Notes: generated by a model from the letters alone, not told the origin. A stretch of DNA of 5,312 bases from an uncultured Thermoleophilia bacterium (GCA_902806305.1 CADCWC010000304.1:1-5312), one strand, 5' to 3'. Shown: positions 1 through 5,187, counted from the stretch's first letter. Program-made: numbers and translations.

Positions 1-1667
1 TCGGGCGGCGTGAGCCTGCCGCCCTTCGCGCCGATCGCACCGCACTGGACGCAGTTCGACGGCGCCATCCGCAGCGCGACCGTGCCGTCCGCGGTCTCGG
101 TCCCCTCGTCGAGCTCGTAGACGGCCGCCGGGCACAGGTTGACCCAGGTCTCGGCGAGCGCGCGGGGCACGCGCCCCGGGTGCAGGAGCAGGTGGTTCGG
201 CTGGTCGTCGCGCGTGCGGTTGCCGCTCAGGTACACGCTCGAGAGCTTGTCGAACGTGAGCGTGCCGTCGGAGGGCGGATAGCTGCGACCGAGATCCTCG
301 ACGTCCTCCCAGGCGTCCGGGTGCAGCTCGCGCTCGCGCCGCGGGAACCGGCCGCCGGTGACGTCCATCAGCCCCGCCAGCGCGCCGCCGACCACGAGGC
401 CGCCTGAGAACGCCTGCCGCATGTTGCGGACCCGGTACAGGTCGCGCGCGATCTCGCTGCGCTTGACGGCGTCGTGGTAGCCCCGCAGCGCGTCTCGCGC
501 GCCGAGGTCCGTCCCGGCCCGGAGCGCCGCATGGATCGCCTCCGCGGCGAGCATCCCGGAGCGCATGGCGTAGTGGACGCCCTTCAGCTTCGGCACGTTG
601 ACGAAGCCCGCGCTGTCGCCGCAGAGCACGCCGCCCGGGAAGTCGAGCCGGCGCGGCAGCGCGTACCAGCCGCCCTCGGGGATCGTCTTCGCGCCCCACG
701 CGAGCCGCTCGCCGCCCTCCAGCAGGCGCCGGATCAGCGGGTGGGTCTTGAACTCCTGCAGCAGGTCGTGCACCGAGAGCCGCGCGTCGGCGTAGTCGAG
801 ACCGACGACCAGGCCGATCGCGATCCGGTCCTCGCCCATCGGGTAGACGAACGAGCCGCCGAACTCGCCGTACCGCGCCGCGGCGCGGAGCGGCCAGCCG
901 AGCGTGTGCAGCACGCGGTCGAGCGGGCGGGCGACGCGCCAGACCTCCTTCACCCCGAGCGCGTAGATCTGCGGGTGGCGCCCCTCGAGGCCGAACCGGT
1001 CGACGGCGACGCCCGCCAGGTGGCCCTGCGTGCCCTCGGCGAGCACGGTGGCCTGGGCCACGATGTCGGTCGGCGGCGCCGAGCCCGGCTTCGGCGACCC
1101 GTCGCGCCCGAGCCCCTTGGCGCCGGTCCGGACGCCCCGCACGGCGCCGTCCTCGACGAGCAGCGCGTGGGCGTCGGTCTCCGGCAGGACCGTCACCCCG
1201 AGCTCCTCGGCCTCCTCGGCCAGCCGACGCACGAGCCGCGAGAGGGAGAAGACGTGGTTGCCCTTGTTGTGGAACGGCGGCGGCGTCGGCAGCCGCAGCG
1301 ACCGCCGACCCGTCAGGAAGTGGACCGCCTCGCGCCGCACCTCGCCGTAGCTCGAGAGCTCCTCGAGCGATCGGCCGGGCAACAGCTCGCGCAGCGCCGC
1401 CGGATTCACCACCGCGCCCGAGAGCGTGTGCGAGCCGACCGCCTTGCCCTTCTCGAGCACGACGATCGGCAGCTCGCCCAGCCGCTCGGCCGCCGCCGGG
1501 TCGTCGGCGAGCAGCTGGGCCAGGCGGACCGCTCCGGCGAGCCCGGCCGGCCCCGCGCCGACGAAGGCCGCGCCCACGTCGATCCGCAGGTCCGCGGGCC
1601 CGTCCGGTGGCGCGAGGTAGGCGTCCGGCCGGTAGGGCGGCGGGAAGTCGGCCGGGCGGACGCTCAC
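1..1667 (-). CDS. Electron transfer flavoprotein:quinone oxidoreductase (ETF-QO), C-terminus cut by window edge
   Basis: Reading the minus strand gives 555 open codons from a GTG at 1667 to the left edge, so perhaps only 10-20 residues are missing. The family (EC 1.5.5.1) passes electrons from reduced ETF, via FAD and a 4Fe-4S cluster, to membrane quinone, linking fatty-acid and amino-acid oxidation to respiration. Visible landmarks in order: an FAD dinucleotide-fold GAGPAG at residues 37-42; GSHTLSGAVVNP; FHNKGNHVFSLSRLV; AEGTQGHL; HPQIYALGVKEVW; GGSFVYP; the second FAD motif CGDSAGFVNVPKLKGVHYAM near residue 350; and a C-terminal ferredoxin-like segment with Cys512, Cys539 and Cys542. The expected fourth cysteine is Ile545. 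The start at 1667 (MSVRPADFPPPYRP) is preferred because a TACGGT box lies 7 nt upstream. An in-frame GTG at 1700 is the only alternative, since a TGA lies just above it. The family call is firm; cluster content is uncertain. Confidence 0.95.
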   Translation of the reverse strand, partial: MSVRPADFPPPYRPDAYLAPPDGPADLRIDVGAAFVGAGPAGLAGAVRLAQLLADDPAAAERLGELPIVVLEKGKAVGSHTLSGAVVNPAALRELLPGRSLEELSSYGEVRREAVHFLTGRRSLRLPTPPPFHNKGNHVFSLSRLVRRLAEEAEELGVTVLPETDAHALLVEDGAVRGVRTGAKGLGRDGSPKPGSAPPTDIVAQATVLAEGTQGHLAGVAVDRFGLEGRHPQIYALGVKEVWRVARPLDRVLHTLGWPLRAAARYGEFGGSFVYPMGEDRIAIGLVVGLDYADARLSVHDLLQEFKTHPLIRRLLEGGERLAWGAKTIPEGGWYALPRRLDFPGGVLCGDSAGFVNVPKLKGVHYAMRSGMLAAEAIHAALRAGTDLGARDALRGYHDAVKRSEIARDLYRVRNMRQAFSGGLVVGGALAGLMDVTGGRFPRRERELHPDAWEDVEDLGRSYPPSDGTLTFDKLSSVYLSGNRTRDDQPNHLLLHPGRVPRALAETWVNLCPAAVYELDEGTETADGTVALRMAPSNCVQCGAIGAKGGRLTPP

Positions 1668-1674
1668 GGCGCGA

Positions 1675-1680
1675 ACCGTA
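1675..1680 (-). promoter_or_regulatory. Putative -10 box of the ETF-QO gene (leaderless type)
   Basis: On the minus strand this reads TACGGT, a TAnnnT match. It ends 7 nt before the GTG start, so transcription would begin at or next to the start codon. No convincing Shine-Dalgarno precedes the GTG and no good -35 hexamer is seen about 17 bp upstream. Leaderless genes of this layout are common in actinomycetes. Confidence 0.45.
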
Positions 1681-1694
1681 GCCGCGATCGCGGC
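1681..1694. promoter_or_regulatory. Perfect 14-bp palindrome, candidate operator
   Basis: GCCGCGATCGCGGC is its own reverse complement. It directly touches the putative -10 box of the ETF-QO gene, filling most of the -10/-35 spacer, where a bound repressor would block polymerase. It also lies in the 72-bp gap shared with the divergent small gene at 1740. The core GCGATCGC can occur by chance in GC-rich DNA, so the regulatory role is an inference from position. Confidence 0.35.
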
Positions 1695-1739
1695 CGTCAC
1701 CGGGAAGGACCGGCGTCAGGCCCGGCGAACACGGACGGC

Positions 1740-1928
1740 ATGCGGTCGCTCTTCGTCGTCGTCGGCGTGCTCGTCGTGCTGCTCCTCGTCTTCTCGTCCG
1801 GCGCGGTCAGCGGCCAGCTCTGCGTGCGCAGCGTCGGCTGCCTGCGCGGCGACGACGGAGGCCTGCGGCTCGACAGCTCACGCGGCGCCCAGCCGGCCGC
1901 CGTCCGGCCCGCCGAGACCACGCCGTAG
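1740..1928 (+). CDS. Small single-pass membrane or exported protein, 62 aa, unknown function
   Basis: ATG at 1740 gives 62 residues. Residues 1-24 (MRSLFVVVGVLVVLLLVFSS...) form one strongly hydrophobic stretch after a single Arg, fitting either an uncleaved N-terminal anchor or a signal peptide with possible cleavage around Ala22-Gly25. The exterior part has a Cys28/Cys34 pair (LCVRSVGCL), an acidic GDD patch and a low-complexity Ala/Pro tail. There is no lipobox before Cys28. It is divergent from the ETF-QO gene. A purine-rich GGGAAGGA lies about 30 nt upstream, too far for a normal ribosome site. The same frame stays open far upstream, but that longer frame is antisense to the ETF-QO gene and is not credible. 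The hydrophobic leader followed by polar sequence argues for a real gene. I do not recognise the family. Confidence 0.6.
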   Translation: MRSLFVVVGVLVVLLLVFSSGAVSGQLCVRSVGCLRGDDGGLRLDSSRGAQPAAVRPAETTP

Positions 1929-1940
1929 GAGCCTGTTGCG
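1926..1940 (+). repeat. Left terminal inverted repeat
   Basis: TAGGAGCCTGTTGCG is the exact reverse complement of 2079-2093. Its first three bases are the stop codon of the 62-aa gene. Confidence 0.8.
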
Positions 1941-2078
1941 AATGCATCATCGCCGCTGGGAGTTGCCGGGGCCCCGCAGCTTGCGTCCGCGCGACCGCAG
2001 GCAGGGTGGTGTCCTGTCAAGAGAGCGCGGGCGCGAGATGCGCAGTTCCGGCGGCTTCCTGCGGGGACCGATGGTTTC

Positions 2079-2093
2079 CGCAACAGGCTCCTA
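2079..2093 (-). repeat. Right terminal inverted repeat
   Basis: CGCAACAGGCTCCTA pairs with all 15 bases of 1926-1940. It ends 8 nt before the likely start of the next gene, so whatever promoter that gene uses may lie in the element. Confidence 0.8.
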
Positions 2094-2101
2094 GGTCGAC
2101 G

Positions 2102-2602
2102 GTGCTCGAGGTGGGCACCACCGGCAAGACGCCCGCCTGGCGCGTGGGCTGCTGGCTCGCGGGGGTCGCCCTGCTCGTGGTGATCCCGCTCGGCCGCGGC
2201 CGCCAGGGGCTCCTGGAGACGGCTGCGGTCCTCGCGCTCGGCGTGCTCCTCACGGCCCCCCATGCCCTGGCGCGCCTCGGCGGCGCCGCGCCCTACCGCC
2301 CGCCCGAGAGCGCCGTGCGGCTGCGTCCCGTGCGGATCCCGACCTACGTGCTCTACCACCTGCTCGTGCGCCTGCCGGTGTGGCTCGGCGACGTGCTGTA
2401 CACCGCCCTCTGGCGCGCGGTCGGCGAGGCCCACGCCCGGCACGCCGACCGTCGCGCGGCGCGTCCGCTCGCCGCACCGTTGCCCTTCGGCCAGGACGAG
2501 CCGACGTGGTCGCCGTTCGACCCCGTGCCACACGAGGCGCACGTCCGGCCCGGTCCGCGCGGCGGCCGGCTCGGGCGCGCCTGGCGCCGCGCGGACCGCT
2601 AG
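2102..2602 (+). CDS. Small integral membrane protein, 166 aa, unknown function
   Basis: From a GTG at 2102 the protein has two clear hydrophobic segments, about residues 15-31 (VGCWLAGVALLVVIPLG) and 37-53 (LLETAAVLALGVLLTAP), separated by a short basic loop GRGRQ. A third, more amphipathic one spans about 82-104 (YVLYHLLVRLPVWLGDVLYTALW). The Arg/His/Pro-rich C-terminal third is probably cytoplasmic. The frame is open back to 2006, but those extra residues would come from the inverted-repeat element and look like chance coding. GTG at 2111 is another possible start. An AGG sits 6 nt before 2102, a weak ribosome site. The gene runs toward purE but is probably not co-transcribed, because a hairpin and a likely purE promoter intervene. 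No family is recognised; the gene is supported by its hydrophobic pattern and good fit between neighbours. Confidence 0.65.
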   Translation: MLEVGTTGKTPAWRVGCWLAGVALLVVIPLGRGRQGLLETAAVLALGVLLTAPHALARLGGAAPYRPPESAVRLRPVRIPTYVLYHLLVRLPVWLGDVLYTALWRAVGEAHARHADRRAARPLAAPLPFGQDEPTWSPFDPVPHEAHVRPGPRGGRLGRAWRRADR

Positions 2603-2610
2603 GAGCCCGT

Positions 2611-2633
2611 CCGGGAAAGCAGCGGGTTCCCGG
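2611..2633 (+). terminator. Hairpin after the membrane-protein gene
   Basis: CCGGGAA (2611-2617) and TTCCCGG (2627-2633) form a perfect 7-bp stem with a 9-nt loop, 8 nt after the TAG stop. No T-run follows, as is usual for GC-rich actinomycete terminators, so termination is inferred from position only. Confidence 0.4.
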
Positions 2634-2666
2634 GGCCGGCCGGTCGGTCGGCGCCTCCAGGGACGG

Positions 2667-2672
2667 TAGGCT
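2667..2672 (+). promoter_or_regulatory. Putative -10 box of purE (leaderless type)
   Basis: TAGGCT matches TAnnnT and lies 9 nt before the purE GTG, placing the transcript start at or very near the start codon. The expected -35 region around 2644-2649 does not resemble TTGACA, and no Shine-Dalgarno is visible. The layout matches that of the ETF-QO gene. Confidence 0.45.
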
Positions 2673-2681
2673 GGCGCGCCC

Positions 2682-3203
2682 GTGAGCGCCGCTCCCTCCC
2701 CCGACCTCCCCACGCCGCTCGTCGGCGTGATCATGGGGTCGCAGTCCGACTGGGAGACCATGCGCCACGCCGCCGAGACGCTCGAGGCGCTCGGCGTCCC
2801 GCACGAGACGCGCGTCGTCTCCGCGCATCGCACGCCCGACCTGCTGTTCGCCTACGCCGAGGACGCCGAGCGGCGCGGCCTCGAGGTGCTCGTGGCCGGC
2901 GCGGGCGGGGCAGCGCACCTGCCGGGGATGCTCGCGGCGAAGACGCTTCTGCCCGTGCTGGGCGTGCCCGTGTCATCGCGGGCCCTGAACGGCGTCGACT
3001 CGCTGCTCTCCATCGTGCAGATGCCCGCCGGCGTGCCCGTCGGCACCCTCGCCATCGGTCGCCCCGGAGCCGTCAACGCGGCGCTGCTCGCGGCCGCCAT
3101 CGTCGGACGGGCGCGCCCCGCGCTGCGGGCGGCGCTCGAGGCCTGGCGGACGAGCCAGACCGAGGCGGTGCTGGCCGACCCCGTGCCCCACGACCCGCGA
3201 TGA
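2682..3203 (+). CDS. purE: PurE, N5-carboxyaminoimidazole ribonucleotide mutase (class I)
   Basis: This 173-residue cytoplasmic enzyme moves the carboxylate of N5-CAIR to carbon 4, giving CAIR in de novo purine synthesis (EC 5.4.99.18). Class I signatures are all present: VIMGSQSDWETM at residues 16-27 (phosphate/ribose binding), SAHRTP at 47-52 with the presumed catalytic His49, and the AGAGGAAHLPGM loop at 72-83, followed by the VPVSSRALNGVDSLLSIVQMP region. Length is typical of bacterial PurE. The GTG start at 2682 places the usual short N-terminal tail before the first strand and sits behind a leaderless-type -10 box. Its TGA overlaps the purK ATG by 4 bases, indicating translational coupling. 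Presence of PurK beside it supports the bacterial N5-CAIR mutase reaction rather than the animal-type direct AIR carboxylase. Confidence 0.97.
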   Translation: MSAAPSPDLPTPLVGVIMGSQSDWETMRHAAETLEALGVPHETRVVSAHRTPDLLFAYAEDAERRGLEVLVAGAGGAAHLPGMLAAKTLLPVLGVPVSSRALNGVDSLLSIVQMPAGVPVGTLAIGRPGAVNAALLAAAIVGRARPALRAALEAWRTSQTEAVLADPVPHDPR

Positions 3204-4267
3204 GTCCGGTCGTGGGAATCCTCGGCGGCGGGCAGCTCGCCCGGATGCTCGCGCTCGCGGGCGTCCCGCTCGGCATCCGCTGCCGCGTCCTCGATCCGGC
3301 GCCCGACGCCTGCGCGGCCGCGGTCGCCGAGCACGTCCAGGCCGCCTACGACGACCCGGCGGGCCTCGACCGGCTGGCCGACGGCGCCGACGCCGTCACG
3401 TTCGAGTTCGAGAACGTGCCGGCGGCGGCCGCGGAGCGGCTCTCGGCGCGCGTCACGGTGCGGCCCTCGCCGACCTCGCTGGCGGTGAGTCAGGACCGGC
3501 TGGCCGAGAAGCGCCTGTTCGCCGAGCTCGACGTGCCGACCCCCGACTGGCACGCCGTCGACGGCCCGCAGGACCTGGCGCGAGCGCTCGAGGTCGTCGG
3601 CGTGCCGGCCGTGCTGAAGACGCGCCGCCTGGGCTACGACGGCCACGGCCAGCGGGTCGTGGCGTCGCGTGCGGAGGCGCTGGAGGCCTGGGACGCCCTC
3701 GGTGCCGTCCCGCTCCTCGCCGAGCGTCGCGTGCCGTTCAGCCGCGAGCTGTCCGTGCTCGTCGTCCGCGGAGCCGACGGCGCGACCGCCGCCTGGCCGC
3801 TCGCCGAGAATCGCCACGAGGGCGGGATCCTGCGGCGGACGACCGCGCCCGCGCCCGACCGCGGCTCGCTCCAGGGCGAGGCCGAGGCGCTCGGCCGGCG
3901 GATCCTCGAGCGCCTCGACCACGTCGGCGTGCTGGCCCTCGAGCTGTTCGAGGAGGACGGGCGGCTGCTGGCCGACGAGCTCGCGCCGCGGGTCCACAAC
4001 AGCGGGCACTGGACGATCGAGGGCGCGACGACGAGCCAGTTCGAGAACCATCTGCGCGCCGTGCTCGGACTGCCGCTCGGCGCCACGACGGCGCGCGGCG
4101 CGTGGGAGATGGAGAACCTGCTCGGCACGCCGCCGCCGCTGCCGGAGCTGCTCGGACGTCCCGGAGCGCACGTCCACCTGTACGGCAAGGCACCGCGGCC
4201 GGGACGGAAGGTCGGGCACGTCACGTCGCCGTGGACGTCCGCGGGCGTCGCGCGCGACGTCCGCTAG
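3200..4267 (+). CDS. purK: PurK, N5-carboxyaminoimidazole ribonucleotide synthase (ATP-grasp)
   Basis: This 355-residue ATP-grasp ligase makes N5-CAIR from AIR, bicarbonate and ATP (EC 6.3.4.18) and hands it to PurE. Seen in order: the N-terminal nucleotide-fold motif GILGGGQLARM (residues 6-16); FEFENVP, which typifies the family; SQDRLAEKRLF before the ATP-grasp domain; VLKTRRLGYDGHGQ (138-151) with ATP-binding Lys140 and the flexible glycine loop; WPLAENRHEGGIL (199-211); and the metal-binding pair Glu248 and Glu260, twelve apart as in the family. Next comes LAPRVHNSGHWT (261-272), then SQFENHLRAVLGLPLG. One small deviation is Asp259 where most homologues have Asn (NE before the APR motif). 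The ATG at 3200 lies inside the purE stop (ATGA), so the two are translated from one message. Length equals that expected for a complete enzyme. Confidence 0.97.
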   Translation: MSPVVGILGGGQLARMLALAGVPLGIRCRVLDPAPDACAAAVAEHVQAAYDDPAGLDRLADGADAVTFEFENVPAAAAERLSARVTVRPSPTSLAVSQDRLAEKRLFAELDVPTPDWHAVDGPQDLARALEVVGVPAVLKTRRLGYDGHGQRVVASRAEALEAWDALGAVPLLAERRVPFSRELSVLVVRGADGATAAWPLAENRHEGGILRRTTAPAPDRGSLQGEAEALGRRILERLDHVGVLALELFEEDGRLLADELAPRVHNSGHWTIEGATTSQFENHLRAVLGLPLGATTARGAWEMENLLGTPPPLPELLGRPGAHVHLYGKAPRPGRKVGHVTSPWTSAGVARDVR

Positions 4268-4270
4268 GAT
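4265..4270 (+). promoter_or_regulatory. Possible -10 box for the hydrolase leader
   Basis: TAGGAT fits TAnnnT and overlaps the purK stop codon. A transcript starting about 7 nt downstream would carry the whole folded 4311-4485 region as a leader. No -35 match is seen, and the motif includes a stop codon, so chance is likely. Confidence 0.2.
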
Positions 4271-4310
4271 CCCGCGACCCACAAAAGACCCGTGACGGGC
4301 CGACCCTTCC

Positions 4311-4328
4311 GGACGCGCGACGGCGTCC
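4311..4328 (+). terminator. Hairpin after purK
   Basis: GGACGC and GCGTCC form a perfect 6-bp stem with a GCGACG loop, 43 nt after the purK stop. A weaker CCCG-TGA-CGGG hairpin lies at 4289-4299. There is no T-tract. It could end the purEK message or be part of the leader fold that follows. Confidence 0.3.
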
Positions 4329-4337
4329 CTGAGGGCT

Positions 4338-4510
4338 CGCCGCCCGTCGAAGACGGACGGCGTCTCCGGTGCAGCTCGGCCGAACCCTGAGGGGCAGCGG
4401 CGGACGCCTGCCCGCGCGCCGTCGATGAAGCCCGCCCGTGGTTGCGACGCCACGGGTCGGCGGACCGTGACGGCGCGCACCGGAGTGTGCGGGCCGTACG
4501 GCGAGGAGAC
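4338..4510 (+). promoter_or_regulatory. Candidate structured 5' leader RNA of the hydrolase gene
   Basis: Four perfect or nearly perfect helices stack in this segment. Hairpin A, 4338-4362, has 10 pairs with one C/A mismatch and a GAA loop. The closing stem pairs CTCCGGTGC (4364-4372) with GCACCGGAG (4477-4485), 9 bp enclosing 104 nt. Inside it are GGGCAG/CTGCCC (4392-4397 with 4408-4413) and CCCGTGG/CCACGGG (4435-4441 with 4450-4456, 8-nt loop). GTCTCC at 4362-4367, which includes the 5' strand of the closing stem, is also complementary to GGAGAC at 4505-4510, the ribosome-binding region. The two pairings exclude each other, as in a translational switch. Cell-wall hydrolase genes of actinomycetes are often under cyclic-di-AMP riboswitches, but the conserved blocks of that class are not found here. 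In such GC-rich DNA some stems are expected by chance. Confidence 0.4.
4503..4508 (+). promoter_or_regulatory. Ribosome binding site deciding the hydrolase start
   Basis: GAGGAG is the only strong Shine-Dalgarno-like sequence in the gap and lies 12 nt before the ATG at 4521. That spacing is slightly long but supports 4521 over the ATG at 4425, which has no comparable site. Confidence 0.55.
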
Positions 4511-4520
4511 ACGAATCGAC

Positions 4521-5108
4521 ATGTCGAGGACCAGTACCCTGACCACCTGCTGCATCGCCACGCTCGCCCTGACAGGCGTCGGCGACGCGGACGCGCACCC
4601 GAACGGCGAGCCGCCCGGCACCAGCTGCCGCGGCCACCACAGCGCGCGCTACTGCGAGACGCGGGCGCTGCGGCGTCAGATCCCACGCACCCGTGTGAAG
4701 GCGGTCCGCCACGCCCGGACACTGCTGCGGGACGACCCTCGCGCCGCTCGCCTCCACTGGCGCCTCGGCGCGCTGCGCCGCGAGGCCCGCTTCTGGCGGA
4801 ACCTCCACCGACGGCTCGCGCGCCTCGCCGACACGCCGTGGTCGGCCCGGATCGTGCGGTGGGAGGCGTTCATGTGCATCCACCGCCATGAGGGGCCGTG
4901 GACGGCCCGTACCGGGAACGGCTACTACGGCGGCCTGCAGATGGACCTCTCGTTCCAGCGCGCCTACGGACGCGACTTCCTGCGGCGGTGGGGCACCGCG
5001 GACCGCTGGCCACCCGCCGCGCAGGTCGTGGTTGCGGACCGTGCCTACCGCGCCGGCCGCGGCTTCACCCCGTGGCCGAACACCGCCCGGGCCTGCGGGC
5101 TCCTCTAG
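4521..5108 (+). CDS. Secreted Rpf/transglycosylase-like cell-wall hydrolase, 195 aa
   Basis: Residues 1-25 form a signal peptide: basic start MSR, hydrophobic core TLTTCCIATLALTGVG, and a likely cleavage after ADA before HPNG. A strongly basic, Arg-rich helical linker (about 47-105) follows. The C-terminal domain (about 110-195) has RWEAFMCIHRHEGPW, TGNGYYGGLQMDLSFQRAYG (131-150) and a final FTPWPNTARACGLL. The TGNGYYGGLQ block and terminal WPN-Cys pattern are hallmarks of the resuscitation-promoting-factor/lysozyme-like fold, which cuts peptidoglycan glycan strands outside the membrane. Glu124 is the probable catalytic acid, though it sits two residues closer to the following Trp than in classical Rpf (CESGGNW). 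Cys119 and Cys192 could form the domain disulfide. ATG 4521 is chosen because the signal peptide starts there; the ATG at 4425 would bury it behind 32 polar residues. Confidence 0.85.
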   Translation: MSRTSTLTTCCIATLALTGVGDADAHPNGEPPGTSCRGHHSARYCETRALRRQIPRTRVKAVRHARTLLRDDPRAARLHWRLGALRREARFWRNLHRRLARLADTPWSARIVRWEAFMCIHRHEGPWTARTGNGYYGGLQMDLSFQRAYGRDFLRRWGTADRWPPAAQVVVADRAYRAGRGFTPWPNTARACGLL

Positions 5109-5130
5109 GGCCCGTCGAGGGAGCGGCTGG

Positions 5131-5164
5131 GCGGCCGTCCGCCCGCCCCCGGGCGGACGGCCGC
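5131..5164 (+). terminator. Strong GC hairpin, probable terminator
   Basis: The arms 5131-5145 (GCGGCCGTCCGCCCG) and 5150-5164 are perfect 15-bp complements around a CCCC loop, 22 nt after the hydrolase stop. This is the most stable simple hairpin in the window. No T-run follows, so it would act as a U-less terminator or 3' stabiliser. Being symmetric, it could also serve a gene entering from the right. Confidence 0.65.
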
Positions 5165-5187
5165 GGGCCCGGAGCCGCGGCCCGGTG

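Larger units (their letters stand above)
1926..2093. mobile_element. MITE-like inverted-repeat element of 164 bp flanked by TA
   Basis: Two perfect 15-bp inverted copies, TAGGAGCCTGTTGCG at 1926-1940 and its complement at 2079-2093, bound the segment. If TA at 1926-1927 and TA at 2092-2093 are the target duplication, the element is 1928-2091 with 13-bp terminal repeats. A second, inner pair, CCCCGCAG (1972-1979) and CTGCGGGG (2059-2066), pairs in register, so the whole segment can fold as a long imperfect hairpin. It has no transposase. Size, terminal repeats and TA duplication fit non-autonomous derivatives of IS630 or TA-targeting IS5-family elements. The left TA+G also forms the TAG stop of the preceding gene; removing the element would leave the same stop. 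A large bidirectional terminator or an RNA gene is the alternative. Other copies in the genome would settle it. Confidence 0.55.

Noticed and set aside
1698..1700. Alternative in-frame GTG start for ETF-QO
   Set aside because: It would add 11 residues encoded partly by the palindrome and the putative -10 box, and has no ribosome site. The 1667 start fits the leaderless layout.
474..1928. Long plus-strand open frame opposite the ETF-QO gene
   Set aside because: Its product is an Arg/Ala/Pro-rich low-complexity sequence typical of antisense frames in GC-rich genes. Only its last 62 codons, from 1740, look like a real protein.
2600..2607. Second copy of TAGGAGCC after the membrane-protein gene, as another element end
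   Set aside because: Similarity to the element end fades after 8 bases, no matching inverted end is found before purE, and the first three bases are simply a stop codon.
1697..2833. 378-codon minus-strand frame across the small genes and the start of purE
   Set aside because: It has no domain or hydrophobic pattern, and it runs through the inverted-repeat element and antisense to purE.
4268..4520. Known cyclic-di-AMP (ydaO) riboswitch
   Set aside because: The genomic context fits and CCGAACCC occurs, but conserved blocks such as GGGTGAATCC and the AGCTAACC-type 3' block are missing. I therefore call only an unclassified structured leader.
4425..4520. Upstream ATG extending the hydrolase by 32 residues
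   Set aside because: It has no ribosome site, would place a polar segment before the signal peptide, and would overlap the leader stems.
2852..4621. 589-codon minus-strand frame across purE, purK and the leader
   Set aside because: It is antisense to two certain enzymes, has no recognisable motif and an Arg-rich composition. It is a by-product of high GC in the third codon position.
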